Source of the DNA: Ctena decussata
Lineage: Eukaryota > Mollusca > Bivalvia > Lucinida > Lucinidae
NCBI GenBank assembly: GCA_963989385.1
Contig: OZ022500.1
Location: forward strand, 76,008,289-76,072,288
Reading direction: 5' to 3'
Length of the DNA: 64,000 nt
Below the pieces are notes generated by a model. That model saw only the letters and a program-made list of their open reading frames with translations, did no database searches and was not told the origin of the DNA. The position numbers and the translations under genes are program-made. Shown piece by piece: positions 37,601-43,631 of this stretch. The first letter of the stretch is position 1. Each line of letters begins with the position of its first letter.

Positions 37601-38218
37601 TCTCTGTTGCCTGTTTTTGGTGTCAGAGTTTCTGTGATGTTTTACCTTATGTATGTTCTTATTATTTTTGGTTCGGTTTGGGTTGCTGAGTGGCCACCTT
37701 TTGGGAACAAGCTGCTCACTCGGTTGACCATATGTTCTCTGTATCTTGATTATTTGTAATCTTAGTTGTTTCCAACTATGGTTTGAGGGCTGGATTTGGA
37801 TTTTGATTGTTTCAGTTCCTGGTCTTTGCATACTTTTTACTTTTACTATATAATATCTTTGAAAATTTAACGACTTAGACCTAACATCCTTAGTTTTGGA
37901 CAACTGGGCCCTGGTACATGTATGTTAGTTTTTCTGCTAACTTTTATCAAGTAGCAAGTACTTGCAACCTACAGAAAATGTTAAATTTTAACTCAGAACT
38001 CCTGTCTCACCATTAAGGAGCACTAACTACTCAAAACTTACATCTGAATCCCCAAAGTCATCACTATCTTCATTGTCAGCTGCTACCATTTTCTTCATTT
38101 TCTTTGGTGGTTCTGACATGGGCGAGTTGCTTCCAAACCTAGGGTTTCCCCTTCCTCTGCCCCTTCCTCTGCCTCTTCCCCCGCCTCTTCCTCCACCCCT
38201 TCCTCTTCCCCCTGGAGT
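7513..38218 (-). CDS. Nucleolin-like RNA-binding acidic protein, 8 exons, 5' end missing
   Basis: This is a spliced gene read on the minus strand. The exons are 38218-38042, 34064-34025, 32945-32250, 30608-30330, 17501-17369, 14937-14795, 12614-12479 and 7621-7513. All seven introns are GT-AG with compatible phases, and the sum is 1713 nt = 571 codons including TAG. Approximate domain order by fragment residue: RGG tract 1-26, basic PKKMKK 38-43, acidic 48-72, basic TP-repeat region 74-225, two Asp runs (about 12 and about 20 D) 238-304, SPTK-rich Gln/Lys linker 305-397, RRM-A 403-480, RRM-B about 496-570. Acidic tracts, TP/SP phospho-motifs, RGG and tandem RRMs are the hallmarks of nucleolin, a nucleolar protein acting in rRNA transcription and processing. 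The function is inferred from family resemblance only. The order is unusual (RGG first), and the first exon or exons lie upstream and were not recognised. Intron 4 (30329-17502, 12.8 kb) is the largest. Confidence 0.8.
8752..9135. repeat. 384-bp dispersed repeat R, copy 1
   Basis: It runs from ttatcatgcgaaacgaacaa to ctttttacttttact. A second copy of identical length lies at 37464-37847 in the same orientation. By eye they differ at about seven positions with no indel. An 88-residue minus-strand frame is open in both (…RPGTETIKIQIQPSNHSWKQ…), which may be chance. Sequence 8460-8750 before it, with 'tggtccaccggggctcaactgg', is not in copy 2. Confidence 0.7.
9294..11437. mobile_element. CAG-terminal inverted-repeat element, 2144 bp, 5-bp target duplication
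   Basis: The ends are CAGGGCTCTCG and CGAGAGCCCTG, flanked by taagt at 9289-9293 and 11438-11442. Subterminal sequence (ggccgaaattcggcccc, then cattcccaatgccaaaaagt) is shared with the element at 44027-44794, so the two are one family. No long ORF lies inside. It carries a nested 301-bp element (10991-11291) and unassigned AT-rich sequence. It sits in the last intron of the nucleolin-like gene. Confidence 0.8.
10991..11291. mobile_element. Nested 301-bp MITE with imperfect CAG...CTG ends
   Basis: The ends are CAGTGTTCTCCCCAG and CTGGGGAGATCCCTG (imperfect inverted repeats), with 5-bp flanks atacc at 10986-10990 and 11292-11296. An internal inverted pair ggcatgtcgc / gcgacatgcc lies near the ends. 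It inserted into the 2144-bp element. Confidence 0.7.
11985..12178. repeat. Palindromic MITE family M
   Basis: gcagaaaataagaagaggta ... cctctcatatctggagctct, centre actgtctcgtcgagacggtt. It lies in the last intron. Confidence 0.65.
12479..12614 (-). CDS. Exon g: RRM-B, first half
   Basis: The exon is 136 nt, acceptor actttttcag|CTGAACC, donor GATGGA|gtaagt. It encodes PEPDLDPLKLYVRKYEGSVN, then KQELESMFPQASEVIIPMTK and RRKKM. LKLYVRKY is RNP2-like, followed by helix 1 (NKQELESMFP) and strand 2 (EVIIPM). The phase-2 end joins exon h to give Asp. Confidence 0.8.
12705..12855 (-). repeat. tRNA-derived SINE-2 fragment
   Basis: The minus strand reads ggttcctcagtgggttaagc, tctggcctactgatcaagca and gacctgggtttgagccctgc, with a B-box-like ggtttgagcc. 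Related copies: 55365-55510 (minus; ggtagctcagtagtttaagc, ctggttcaagacccgctgg) and 59525-59600 (plus; cggtagcccagtaagttaag, ccgggttcgac). Confidence 0.55.
13176..14391 (+). mobile_element. Pearl-like element, family A, with inserted minisatellite
   Basis: It has the same CTAGAAAATTGTGTCTG start, ~180-bp units and atgccccc...gggggcataaaa end as 1332-4457. It contains a 206-bp insertion at 14105-14310. It lies in the intron between exons f and g of the nucleolin-like gene, antisense to it. Confidence 0.7.
14105..14310. repeat. 206-bp insertion with 33-bp palindromic minisatellite
   Basis: It is flanked by tataaag (14098-14104 and 14311-14317). The inner part repeats a 33-bp unit about 3.5 times, with gtgacaaccggttgtcagca as its core; gacaaccggttgtc is a perfect dyad. 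The minus-strand frame here (11-residue repeats such as AADNRLSLASQ) is a by-product. Confidence 0.7.
14795..14937 (-). CDS. Exon f: RRM-A, second half
   Basis: The exon is 143 nt, acceptor tacttcag|GTATGC, donor AGAAAC|gtaag. With the two bases from exon e it opens W-YAFLEFESEKMAEKNISSLN, then GKTVMGQQIIVDYTGAKSSH. YAFLEF is the RNP1 core and IIVDYTG is strand 4, matching the SLYYTGEK-type ending of nucleolin RRM2. The usual K/R-G before YAF is replaced by F-W, so the RNP1 consensus is partly degenerate. Confidence 0.85.
15090..16950. repeat. Degenerate ~60-bp tandem repeat field (split)
   Basis: Words such as gtgcagctgaactagcacta and cttcagaagacatccc recur about every 60 bp at 15090-15395 and resume, often in the other orientation, at 16420-16950. 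The 1-kb inverted-repeat element lies between. No coding content was recognised; it occupies the intron between exons e and f. Confidence 0.5.
15400..16404. mobile_element. Inverted-repeat element, about 1.0 kb
   Basis: The ends AGTATTCCTCAAAATTATTG (15400 onward) and its inverse (to 16404) match over about 26 bp. No transposase is visible; the 79-residue frame at 15424-15663 has no recognisable content. It splits a field of degenerate repeats of about 60 bp (15090-15395 and 16420-16950) built on 'gcagctgaactagcactact'. Confidence 0.6.
17369..17501 (-). CDS. Exon e: RRM-A, first half
   Basis: The exon is 133 nt, acceptor tctaatatcag|ACGATG, donor TTCTG|gtaagt. It encodes DDADARTLFVKNLQMGVKKE DLKALSKDIKDVRIRTSHAK KKYF (broken here into blocks). 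LFVKNL is the RNP2 strand, followed by helix 1 and strand 2. The start DARTLFVKNL is very close to nucleolin RRM2-type sequence (DARTLxxKNL). It is interrupted before RNP1 by an intron of about 2.4 kb. Confidence 0.85.
17571..17875. repeat. Foldback MITE family N
   Basis: gagccgggaccaacaaaatg ... tgccactttttggttttgtt, then a short extension to gtcccggctcatat. It starts about 70 bp upstream of exon e, in intron 4. Confidence 0.65.
17983..20680 (+). mobile_element. Pearl-like element, family E1, ~165-bp tandem core
   Basis: It starts caagtagcccaagggcaacg then accgctcacctgag and ends gacgacgaagccgacgacgc ... cttgacaggtgagctaaaaa. About 14 units carry 'gaccccctggggcgtggcca', 'ggcatggttggcaggattta' and 'gggcctcatggtttcagaga'. 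It is interrupted by SINE-1 at 19622-19898. It fills part of intron 4, antisense to the gene. Confidence 0.7.
19622..19898 (+). repeat. SINE-1, complete copy
   Basis: This is the same 277-bp family as at 1760, in plus orientation: tRNA-like head 19622-19700, body, tail (aatc)n at 19877-19896. The target duplication taagattttc is at 19612-19621 and 19899-19908. It is inserted within a 165-bp unit of the surrounding pearl-like element. Confidence 0.85.
20766..20960 (-). other. Candidate first exon with adjacent promoter-like sequence (unassigned gene)
   Basis: A less AT-rich patch ends in a consensus donor CTCGTAG|gtaagaa (donor at 20776-20770 region). Upstream at 21060-21125 are a ggccgccattttg (YY1-type) word and several ACGTCA/TGACGT cores, as often seen near transcription starts. 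Two frames are open across it. One begins MDFIDVAIHSYERIMHKVWN and stops exactly at the donor; the other, without ATG, runs KYGIAKSGAPYFKELVVVHR onward. It does not splice in frame to the RRM exons, so it may be untranslated or belong to another gene. It lies inside intron 4 of the nucleolin-like gene. Confidence 0.2.
21211..21858 (+). mobile_element. Pearl-like element, family D
   Basis: The 5' word ataccccgccactgcaaacc and the 3' end (ggac)n, cataatagcccgccactaac, gtgtggcggggtataaaaa form the terminal hairpin and subterminal inverted repeat (ccccgccac / gtggcgggg). The core has 'atgtatatagctctggggca' units. A second copy lies at 39043-39957. Confidence 0.65.
22024..22162. repeat. Near-perfect 139-bp palindrome
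   Basis: Arms of about 62 bp (attggtcttcgatgcggaca, gggaaatcccaacccgaggg and onward) surround the centre actcggcaagcctcgtttc. It could form a cruciform. It shares its centre with the palindrome at 28255-28402. Confidence 0.85.
23083..23146. repeat. (GGT)n/(GT)n/poly-G simple repeat
   Basis: ggtggtggtggtggtggtgg, then gtgggtgtgtgggtgtgtgt and a run of about 11 G. It lies at the edge of the outer pearl-like element. Confidence 0.9.
23250..25962 (+). mobile_element. Pearl/Helentron-like element (inner), ~145-bp units, doubled 3' end
   Basis: It starts caagtagcccaaagggcaac then attgctcacctgag, and ends gagccttcggctcaggtgag then ctaaaaa. The start and end words agctcacctgag / ctcaggtgagct are subterminal inverted repeats. 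The core 23887-24866 repeats 'gaccttgaccttgggcacag' about every 145 bp. The 3' terminal block (unit, GACG-rich tract, hairpin, CTAAAA) occurs twice, ending at 25500 and again at 25962. Confidence 0.7.
27524..27740. repeat. Palindromic MITE family M
   Basis: agtgctccagataagaatgg ... actcctcttatttggagta with centre gaaccctctcaccgagatgg. It is slightly decayed. Confidence 0.7.
27772..27977. repeat. Palindromic MITE family M, intact copy
   Basis: gcagagctctagataagagg ... ccctcttatctagagctctgc, centre tgaaccgtctcattgagacg / gttcagatgaggggtc. Adjacent to another copy at 27524-27740. Further copies or parts: 1-170, 910-1115, 6230-6432, 11985-12178, 12890-12950, 28756-28917 with 30273-30314, 31565-31690, 32020-32226, 33525-33850, 35625-35815 and 36888-37082. 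None was seen from 38.2 to 64 kb. Confidence 0.8.
28255..28402. repeat. 148-bp palindrome
   Basis: Arms of about 65 bp (tagaatcttgcattcgtgct, cctgtattattgaatttatt, aaactcg...) surround the centre gctcggcaaagcctcgc. The minus-strand 60-residue frame here is a by-product. Confidence 0.8.
28549..28640 (-). repeat. SINE-1, 5'-truncated copy
   Basis: Only the 3' 92 bp of the SINE remain (tail gattgatttgatgcttaatg on the plus strand, up to cctgggcaggcg); the tRNA head is lost. It is flanked by attagctaagtt at 28537-28548 and 28641-28652, which shows that truncation occurred at insertion, as expected of target-primed reverse transcription. Confidence 0.85.
28918..30272 (+). mobile_element. Pearl-like element, family E3, inserted in a palindromic MITE
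   Basis: It starts ccagaggaccattggtcctg then tagctcacctgag and ends (gacgac)n, ctcacctgtgagccttcggc, tcaggtgagctaaaa. The 3' hairpin closes with a C(TTCG)G loop. Units of about 300 bp carry 'aactttaagttgccatagca'. The MITE halves are 28756-28917 and 30273-30314. Confidence 0.65.
30330..30608 (-). CDS. Exon d: SPTK-repeat, Gln/Lys/Pro-rich linker
   Basis: The exon is 279 nt, acceptor actgttacag|AAATATTAG, donor CAATCTG|gtaaac. It begins (K)ILEKPGQKRKLSEP, with four SPTK motifs in LSPTKS, QSPTKA, KSPTKE and LSPTKA. SPTK fits the proline-directed CDK/MAPK consensus S/T-P-x-K. The rest is low-complexity Q/K/P (PAQKPDQKPPEKQTGKPQQQ and following) and is presumably disordered. The phase-1 end joins exon e to make GAC (Asp). 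The intron side is a MITE end, with 'gctccagataag' starting about 18 bp beyond the donor. Confidence 0.8.
30769..30886. repeat. Palindromic Tc1-like MITE
   Basis: ttaccctaatgtgcttaagt, attgggacacctaaaa and the inverse ttttaggtgtcccaatatat, acgcacattacggtaa. A second copy is at 36225-36330 (ctaccttaatgtgctgaagt ...). The long inverted ends carry GTATTGGGACACCT; superfamily placement is tentative. Confidence 0.7.
31840..32000. repeat. Dispersed short repeat family Q (tttgcctcccttctaaag...)
   Basis: The phrase tttgcctcccttctaaagaa, then an inverted pair around aaaggattcgctccaatagg, then gggaagcaaacaaatttcaa. Other copies: 185-300, 22170-22320, 27380-27500, 36590-36870, 51290-51420, 55560-55740, 60710-60860 and 61020-61150. 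Several spawn small open frames. Confidence 0.65.
32020..32226. repeat. Palindromic MITE family M beside exon c
   Basis: agagctctagataagaggag ... cctttattatctggagtact. Its right end is about 24 bp from the splice donor of exon c (32249-32244). See 27772 for the family. Confidence 0.75.
32250..32945 (-). CDS. Exon c: TP-repeat basic region followed by two long acidic runs
   Basis: The exon is 696 nt, acceptor tttgtag|TGCCAATG, donor ACAA|gtaagt. It begins VPMQKPKKSLPNGQAP. A lysine- and glycine-rich region follows with about twelve TP dipeptides, five of them in the word NTP (repeats such as KGKNTPK). These resemble the CDK-phosphorylated TP repeats of nucleolin's N-terminus. After KKEVEFKGVKVTDLVTEEDE come a run of about 12 Asp, SSDDSGDEGGVGIMGKAEEES, a run of about 20 Asp, and DESDDEEEET. 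The Asp runs are encoded by near-perfect GAT/GAC triplets (plus-strand 32262-32447, ATC/GTC), so length variation by slippage is likely. A palindromic MITE ends at about 32226, only some 24 bp past the donor. Confidence 0.85.
33674..33805 (+). mobile_element. Minimal pearl-like element, 132 bp
   Basis: It starts caagaccagtcaccgggaca then ggatacctcgcctga and ends gccgacgccggaggcgagct then aaaaa, with almost no tandem core. It sits inside a palindromic MITE (33525-33850), at nearly the same internal position as the insertion in 28756-30314. Confidence 0.55.
34025..34064 (-). CDS. Exon b: 40-nt acidic mini-exon
   Basis: Acceptor ttttctgcag|GGAGGC, donor GATGATG|gtatgt. It encodes GGMEGSDMDSDDD plus the first base of the next codon (phase 1). 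It is too short for any ORF caller. It is accepted because both splice sites are good, the preceding exon ends in phase 0, the next begins in phase 1 (G|TG CCA = V P), and the acidic composition continues that of exon a. Confidence 0.75.
34540..35455 (+). mobile_element. Pearl-like element, family F
   Basis: Units carry 'agtaacagcggccatcttgg' and 'ttcagccaaatataccaagt' phrases. The 3' end has (ggac)n at 35362-35405 and the hairpin caccttgcttaagcaggtgc followed by gacaataagaaaa. The 5' boundary is uncertain. The 104-residue plus-strand frame at 35014-35328 is a repeat ORF. Confidence 0.5.
36225..36330. repeat. Palindromic Tc1-like MITE, second copy
   Basis: taatgtgctgaagtattggg ... cccaatatttaagcacat, with an inner inverted pair accattaattttcca / tggaaaattaatggt. 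Confidence 0.7.
36888..37082. repeat. Palindromic MITE family M
   Basis: gcagtgctccagataaaaaa ... cccttcttatctagagcact, centre ctcattagaaccgtctcgag. It lies in the intron between exons a and b. Confidence 0.7.
37464..37847. repeat. 384-bp dispersed repeat R, copy 2
   Basis: Partner of 8752-9135 (see there). It lies in the intron between exons a and b. The class of element is unknown: there are no terminal inverted repeats and no poly(A). Confidence 0.7.
38042..38218 (-). CDS. Exon a: RGG tract, basic patch and first acidic stretch
   Basis: The exon is 177 nt, phase 0 at both ends, with acceptor ...cattgtag and donor GAT|gtaagt. It encodes 59 residues: TPGGRGRGGG, then alternating RG to about residue 24, then NPRFGSNSPMSEPPKKMKKM, then VAADNEDSDDFGDSD. 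The RG-rich tract is typical of RNA-binding and nucleolar proteins, and PPKKMKK resembles a nuclear localisation signal. The stretch PPKKMKKMVAADNEDSDD also recalls the linker between core and acidic tract in nucleophosmin-type proteins, which is a resemblance only. There is no Met suited to be the start, so upstream coding exons must exist. The plus-strand long frame over it is a shadow. Confidence 0.8.
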
Positions 38219-38800
38219 CTACAATGAAAGAAAATGTTCAGATATTGCTTCATGTAGTCTCTTACAATCATTATCAATGGTTGGCTGATTGATCTTGTGT
38301 TCAGACTCCACAGTTCCTTTCCAATACTTTAGGAATGTGGCAGAGACCTTCTGAATTGGGAAAATTAGTTTTCTAACTATGAAGATTGGGAAAACTGCAA
38401 GGCAAGCACAACAGAATCTTTGATGGGGATGAGGCAAAGACAAGATAATCTCAGGCTACGTTTTAGATTATTTAGTCTCATGCGAGGCTTGCCGAGATCA
38501 GTACAGTTAAGGTTAGGCAAATATTTGAGCCACGCCACGACAAAACCAAGGAAGTGGCATATGCGCCCACTCAGATCAGACTGGGCATCTGCCCAGTCTG
38601 ACCAGAATCTCCGCTGTGTGCTTTAGGGTAACTTAGGGTCTAAGCTAGCTCCATGCAGCCAGCAAAAACTCTGATGCCACTTTTTTTGGTTTCGTCGTGT
38701 CGCAGCTCATTTGTTAAGGATAAGCAAGGATTCACGGATTTCTTAGTTTGGTCAGACAAATGTTAGATTAGGCTAGGAGTCAGAGGTAAGACAGTTTAAA

Positions 38801-40205
38801 GGAAAAAGCTCACTAAAATATAATCAGACTTTAAATTGTAGATCTCGATTAAATTTGGTGAAAATTTCATGAAAATCAGACTTAGAATAAGAAAGATATG
38901 AAGATTTAAAAAAACAAAATTGCGGTCTGAAAGGCCGCCATTTTGGAAGTTCCTGTCATGTGACAAATATTTTAATCTTGAATAAGTGCATAAATTGCTA
39001 ACTTTTGCAGTATTATTTAGTTTTAATCATTTCTTCATGAACTAAATAAAAGCATCGCAAAAAACTGTGTGATACCCCGCCACCGCAAACCTTTTTCACA
39101 CATCGATTTTTCAAAATTAATTTTTTCTCTGTATAACCCCAGGGCGGCCTACCCAAATTGAACACTTCATTACGCTGATCACTAACAACAAGCCTCCGAT
39201 AAATCACTTACCACTCTAGTCAAATACTATTTTAGTGGTTTTAAACATGTGGCCATGGGACAGGGGCAGATAACCACTAAATGGTTAAATTTTAATCACC
39301 ACATGAAGCTTTTATTACTTCTATCATCAGATGTAAATTTCTGAAAATCTAAATCTGTTTCATATGAATTTATATAGATTTTAATTTATCATCATTTTAT
39401 GAATGTATATAGCTCGGGGCAGGGGGAGATAACTCTCTCGGGGTAAATTTGAACATTACTGGAGGCTTTCATCTCTCTGATCATTTGCTGCAAGTTTCAG
39501 AAACATTGCATTAAACTCTGATTTTATATGGAATTTTTCATGATTCTTTACATGTATATAGCTCCAGGGCAGGGGCAGATAGCCCCTGATGAAAAAATTT
39601 CTGTGCTCATACAAAGCTTTTGTTACTTCAATCATGTTTGTGAAGTTTCATCATGATACTCCAAGTAGTAAAGGAACTAGTGGCCAGAAACCATTTTTGT
39701 ACACTGACAAGTGCCATAACTCTGTCAGAAATTATCGAAATTTGCCCATTAACAACCCCCAGCGAAACATTCTTGGTACAAACGCATATGCAAAATCTAA
39801 GGAAATCTATTAATAAATACTTAAGTTATCGAAAGGAAACGAAGTGCGGACAGATGGACGTACATGTACGTACGTACGTACTACAGACGGATAGACACAC
39901 GGACGGCCAACGTGAAAACATAATACCCCATCACTAACGTGTGGTGGGTATAAAAATAGATTTATGCATTTTATTCATCTACAATTTGTTTCAAACAAAA
40001 GTCATTTAGGATTTTCATCTTTTACTGTGAGTTTATGACGTCATTAACTCACAGATTTCGTGGTTCCCGGCTCAACATCTTACCATCTATAAACTGTCAT
40101 ATCTTTCTTAATTTAAGTCTGATTTTCATGAAATTTTCAGCAAATTTGATGTTTTATTAAAATCTTCAAATCTTCTAACATGCATTTTAGTGAGTGTTTT
40201 CTTTT
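38801..40205. repeat. Foldback element split by a pearl-like element
   Basis: The left arm (from 38801, ggaaaaagctcactaaaata) and the right arm (to 40205, inverse tgcattttagtgagtgtttt) match over about 130 bp, including 'tttcatgaaaatcagactta'. The pearl-like family D copy (39043-39957) lies between the arms. Confidence 0.55.
39043..39957 (+). mobile_element. Pearl-like element, family D, second copy
   Basis: It starts ctaaataaaagcatcgcaaa then gataccccgccaccgc and ends ataccccatcactaacgtgt then ggtgggtataaaaa. It shares its core with 21211-21858. A cgtacgtacgta run is at 39865-39880. Confidence 0.65.
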
Positions 40206-40282
40206 AATATTTGTTGTATGAGGTATTTTTGTGCTAGGTCAGGTATTTTGAGCAAAGGTAGTTTAGGAACTACCCATAGATT

Positions 40283-41034
40283 CAGTGTCTATTCTAGAAA
40301 CTGAAAATGAGGGGGGATTTCCCCCCCCCCCCCTCCATCTCAAAAATAGGGGGGATTTGCAAAAAATAGGGGGGGGGGACAATTTTCGAACAGACAGAAA
40401 ACATTTAGCTCATAATACAGACATTTACACATTTATTCCTGTCTAAGACTATACAGTAATCTGAACTGACTTTAGACATTAGACATTTACTCCTGTCCAA
40501 GACTATTATCGCTTTCAGTAATATCTTAACTGACCTGTTTCACACAGTTTGAGATAGATTTGTCTGTTCTAAATCCCTATCACATTCCAGTTACATATTT
40601 TCTGAGTTGATTTGAAGGAATTAGTCTTATATCTACGTATTTCAATGGGTTTACAGTGATTATTTTGCTGATACATAGTTTTTCAGCGATTTATAAATTT
40701 CCACCGCGGGTATGCTAACGTAGGTGCGGCAGCGGGTTACGCATCTTACCCACTCTCTAATGAAATTCGTTCCGGTATTTCGTCGAACCCGTGAAGTCAA
40801 GGGAAGCTACTCTAATGGACATAATATGGCGAAAACAACTTCAGCAATGATGGCTTGATGCCGTTTTATTAAAAACAGCGGTATTTTCTGCGAGGCAAGA
40901 GTAAATTCTTTGTTTCGGGACGTTTTCATTGTTTATTTTTTACACGGGAATGTCACGCATTCGGTCTGAATTAATGCGGGATATGAGAAAAATTAGCGTG
41001 AATCCCGCAATCGCGCATCCTAGAATAGACACTG
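40283..41034. mobile_element. Inverted-repeat element, 752 bp, 6-bp target duplication
   Basis: The ends are CAGTGTCTATTCTAG and CTAGAATAGACACTG, flanked by tagatt at 40277-40282 and 41035-41040. The inside holds poly-C/poly-G tracts (40320-40380) and no convincing ORF. It belongs with the CAG...CTG short-duplication elements at 9294 and 44027, though the internal sequence differs. Confidence 0.75.
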
Positions 41035-41186
41035 TAGATTGGCTAGCAATCCCGTACAGGACTTGCCGGCTGCCAACACCTGGGCTGAAGATTCAGTACC
41101 AGGCCTCCATACCCAAAACTAAACCAAGCCTTCTCTGACCCTTCCTAAATGACATTTGTTTGAAATTTTTGGATGACAAGTGTCAA

Positions 41187-42335
41187 CAGGAGCTCCACAA
41201 GCGGGGCAATATATCCCCGTTACTGCTTGTTTGCACTGTTTCATCCTTGTCTACATTGCTACAAAGTTTCGTCAACATATTCCAAACATTAGGGTTCTCA
41301 AAAGAAAACCTTAAAGAGTAATCAAAGGGATGTAATTAAAAAAAGAAAATAAGGAAGGGGAAGCAATTATTTTTAATTAGACATACTGTCTCAACCTATT
41401 ACACATTGCTACAGAGTTTCGTCAAGATATTCCATACGGTTACCTAGTAATGACTTGCACAAGAATAGTCATAGAAATTAATCAAACAGATGTAACTGGG
41501 TAAACTCCATAAATAAGGAAGGGGGAGCAATAATTCTTATATAAGACACACAGCCTCAACCTAATACACATTGCTATAAATTTCAATGAAGATATTCTGT
41601 ATGGTTTCCTACTTACAGCTTGCACAAGAATAGCCTTAGAAAATATTCAAAGGGAGATTACTCCAAAAATAAGTAAGGGGAGGCAATCGTTCTTATATGA
41701 GGCACATCGTGTCAAACCTAATAAATATTACTATTAAGTTTCATCACAATAGTCCAAAGGGTTAGCTAGATATGAGGTGTACAAATATAACAAAATAAAG
41801 GGAGGTAACTCAAAAACTAAGTAAAGGGGAGTAACCATTCTTGTATGAGACACGTTGTGTTAACCTAATATACATTGTTATACAGTTTCATCATGATATT
41901 CAAAAGAGTAACCAAGTTATGGAATGCTAAAGAATTGCCATACAAACTGCCATAGACAAGTTTTTTCAAAGGGCTGTAACTCCCCTAAAAATCATTGGAG
42001 CAAAATTTCTGTACACTATGCGCTACTCCAAATTGTAGTCTTACTATTCACAAAGTTTCAGCTTGATTGGATGAAAACTATAGGAGGAGTTATCCGGAAA
42101 CGAACACCCCAAAAATTCTGAGTAAAGGGTTGTAATACTCCGTTAAAAATCTTGGAGCGTAACCATTGAAACCATACGCGCTGGTCCACCTCATAGTCTT
42201 ACTATATACCAAGTTTCAGCTCAATCGGATGTAAACTGTAGGAGGAGTTATCCGGAAATGAAAAGTTTACGCTGGATGGACAGACGCCAGCACCATAACA
42301 TAATACATCCCGTTTTTCAAACGGGCGTATGAAAA
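41187..42335 (+). mobile_element. Pearl-like element, family C2
   Basis: It starts aggagctccacaagcggggc then aatatatccccgttactgc and ends ataatacatcccgtttttca then aacgggcgtatgaaaac. Units of about 150 bp carry 'aagtttcatcaagatattcc'. Related to the family C element at 2609. Confidence 0.65.
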
Positions 42336-42568
42336 CTAGTTCACAAGGTGAAAATCTACATGAACAAATGAAAATCTACATGAAAATTTACATGATCAAA
42401 ACTATCGATAGTTGAAAGCAGTATCAGGGATAGTTATCGATAGTTGACAACACTATCATAATAGCACTATCAAGGCAACTACTATCATGATGCATCAATA
42501 TATTGATGTATCGTTACACCTCTATCAGGCAACATTGTCAGCAAGTAAAAGTATTATGCTCCTGTTGA

Positions 42569-43631
42569 TGGTTGGTTGGTTGATTTGATGCTTAACGTCC
42601 ACGGTAAACAACTAAGGTCATGTCGGGACGGTCAGTTAACCTAACCACACTATTCCTGGGCAGGCTTAGACCTCCTAAGCGGTTAACCAGTACTAAGTAG
42701 GGCTTCTACGTTTACAAAATATTGTAAACGTTTACACGAGCACTAGAAAACGAAACGATTCCGTTTAAACGACCATTACCGTTGAAATTTTATTCTTAGT
42801 ATCGGACATCTATGAGACGCCCCCCATACCTGATAATCATTATAATTATGTTACCACAGTGACATCCAATAATGCGCTGTCATTTTTGGGGGTCAACTCA
42901 AAGTTTGCAGTAACCGACGGTATTAAAAAAAGAAAACGTATTTACTATTGTTCAATCTCCGATGATTGCAATTTCCACCGTATTTGATAATTACATGGAT
43001 TAGATTTATAAAACATCGGACACAATTATCCTGTTAATTGATAATTACTGTCAACGTTACAAGCTGCAATTATCTCACCTTCGCGGTAAGCTTATCCTAT
43101 GAAACACAGATACTGAGGTAGATCTAGTCCTAATTTTCTTTATTGCACAACACGTGTTGTCGGCAAACATGACCTTGCCTTTGATCTGTACCTTATAAAA
43201 TTAGCTGCCGATTATGACGTCACAATTTTCTGGCAAAACGTGTACATGTCACGCTTTGCGTACGGTACACAGAAGTGAGAAAATCAAGATTTTAATAGAC
43301 GTTTCCGGGGATGCCGTCAAGTACATTAAGACTGACTACTGACGACTGCATAAGATATTACAACTTTTTGTTGGTTTACCGGGTGTTCAGGTTCGGTTAA
43401 ACGATGTGTGAATTTTGTAAACGTTTAGCACATATACACGAACCGTTACCGTTTATCCGTGTAAACATAGAAGCCCTAGTACTAAGTGCACTTACTTTCG
43501 CCAGTAACTGACAACTGCCCTTCTTGAATCAGCGGAAGGAGAAACGAAAGTATGTGGCCAGACCGGGATTCGAACCCAGGACCTCTGACTTACGAGTCAG
43601 GTGCCCTACCGATTGCGCTACCCGGCCCGGC
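42569..43631 (-). repeat. SINE-1 copy split by a hAT-like MITE
   Basis: The SINE tail (tggttggttggttgattt) begins at 42569 and its tRNA-like head ends at 43631. The target duplication tgctcctgttga is at 42557-42568 and 43632-43643. The SINE body is interrupted at 42698-43478 by another element, so the SINE inserted first. Confidence 0.85.
42698..43478. mobile_element. hAT-like MITE, 781 bp, nested in SINE-1
   Basis: The termini are TAGGGCTTCTACGTTTAC and, inverted, GTAAACATAGAAGCCCTA. An exact 8-bp direct repeat gtactaag (42690-42697 and 43479-43486) flanks it. The uninterrupted SINE copies have this word once. An 8-bp duplication with TAGGG-type ends is the pattern of hAT transposons. No transposase frame is present. 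The ends contain further self-complementary gtaaacgtttac words. Confidence 0.85.

Noticed and set aside
38219..38443. Minus-strand frame just upstream of exon a (KVSATFLKYWKGTVESEHKI and on), with acceptor- and donor-like ends
   Set aside because: If spliced at gtaaga it leaves a phase-1 end that does not fit the phase-0 start of exon a, and read through it stops at the exon a acceptor. It is more likely intron sequence, though an alternative exon cannot be excluded.
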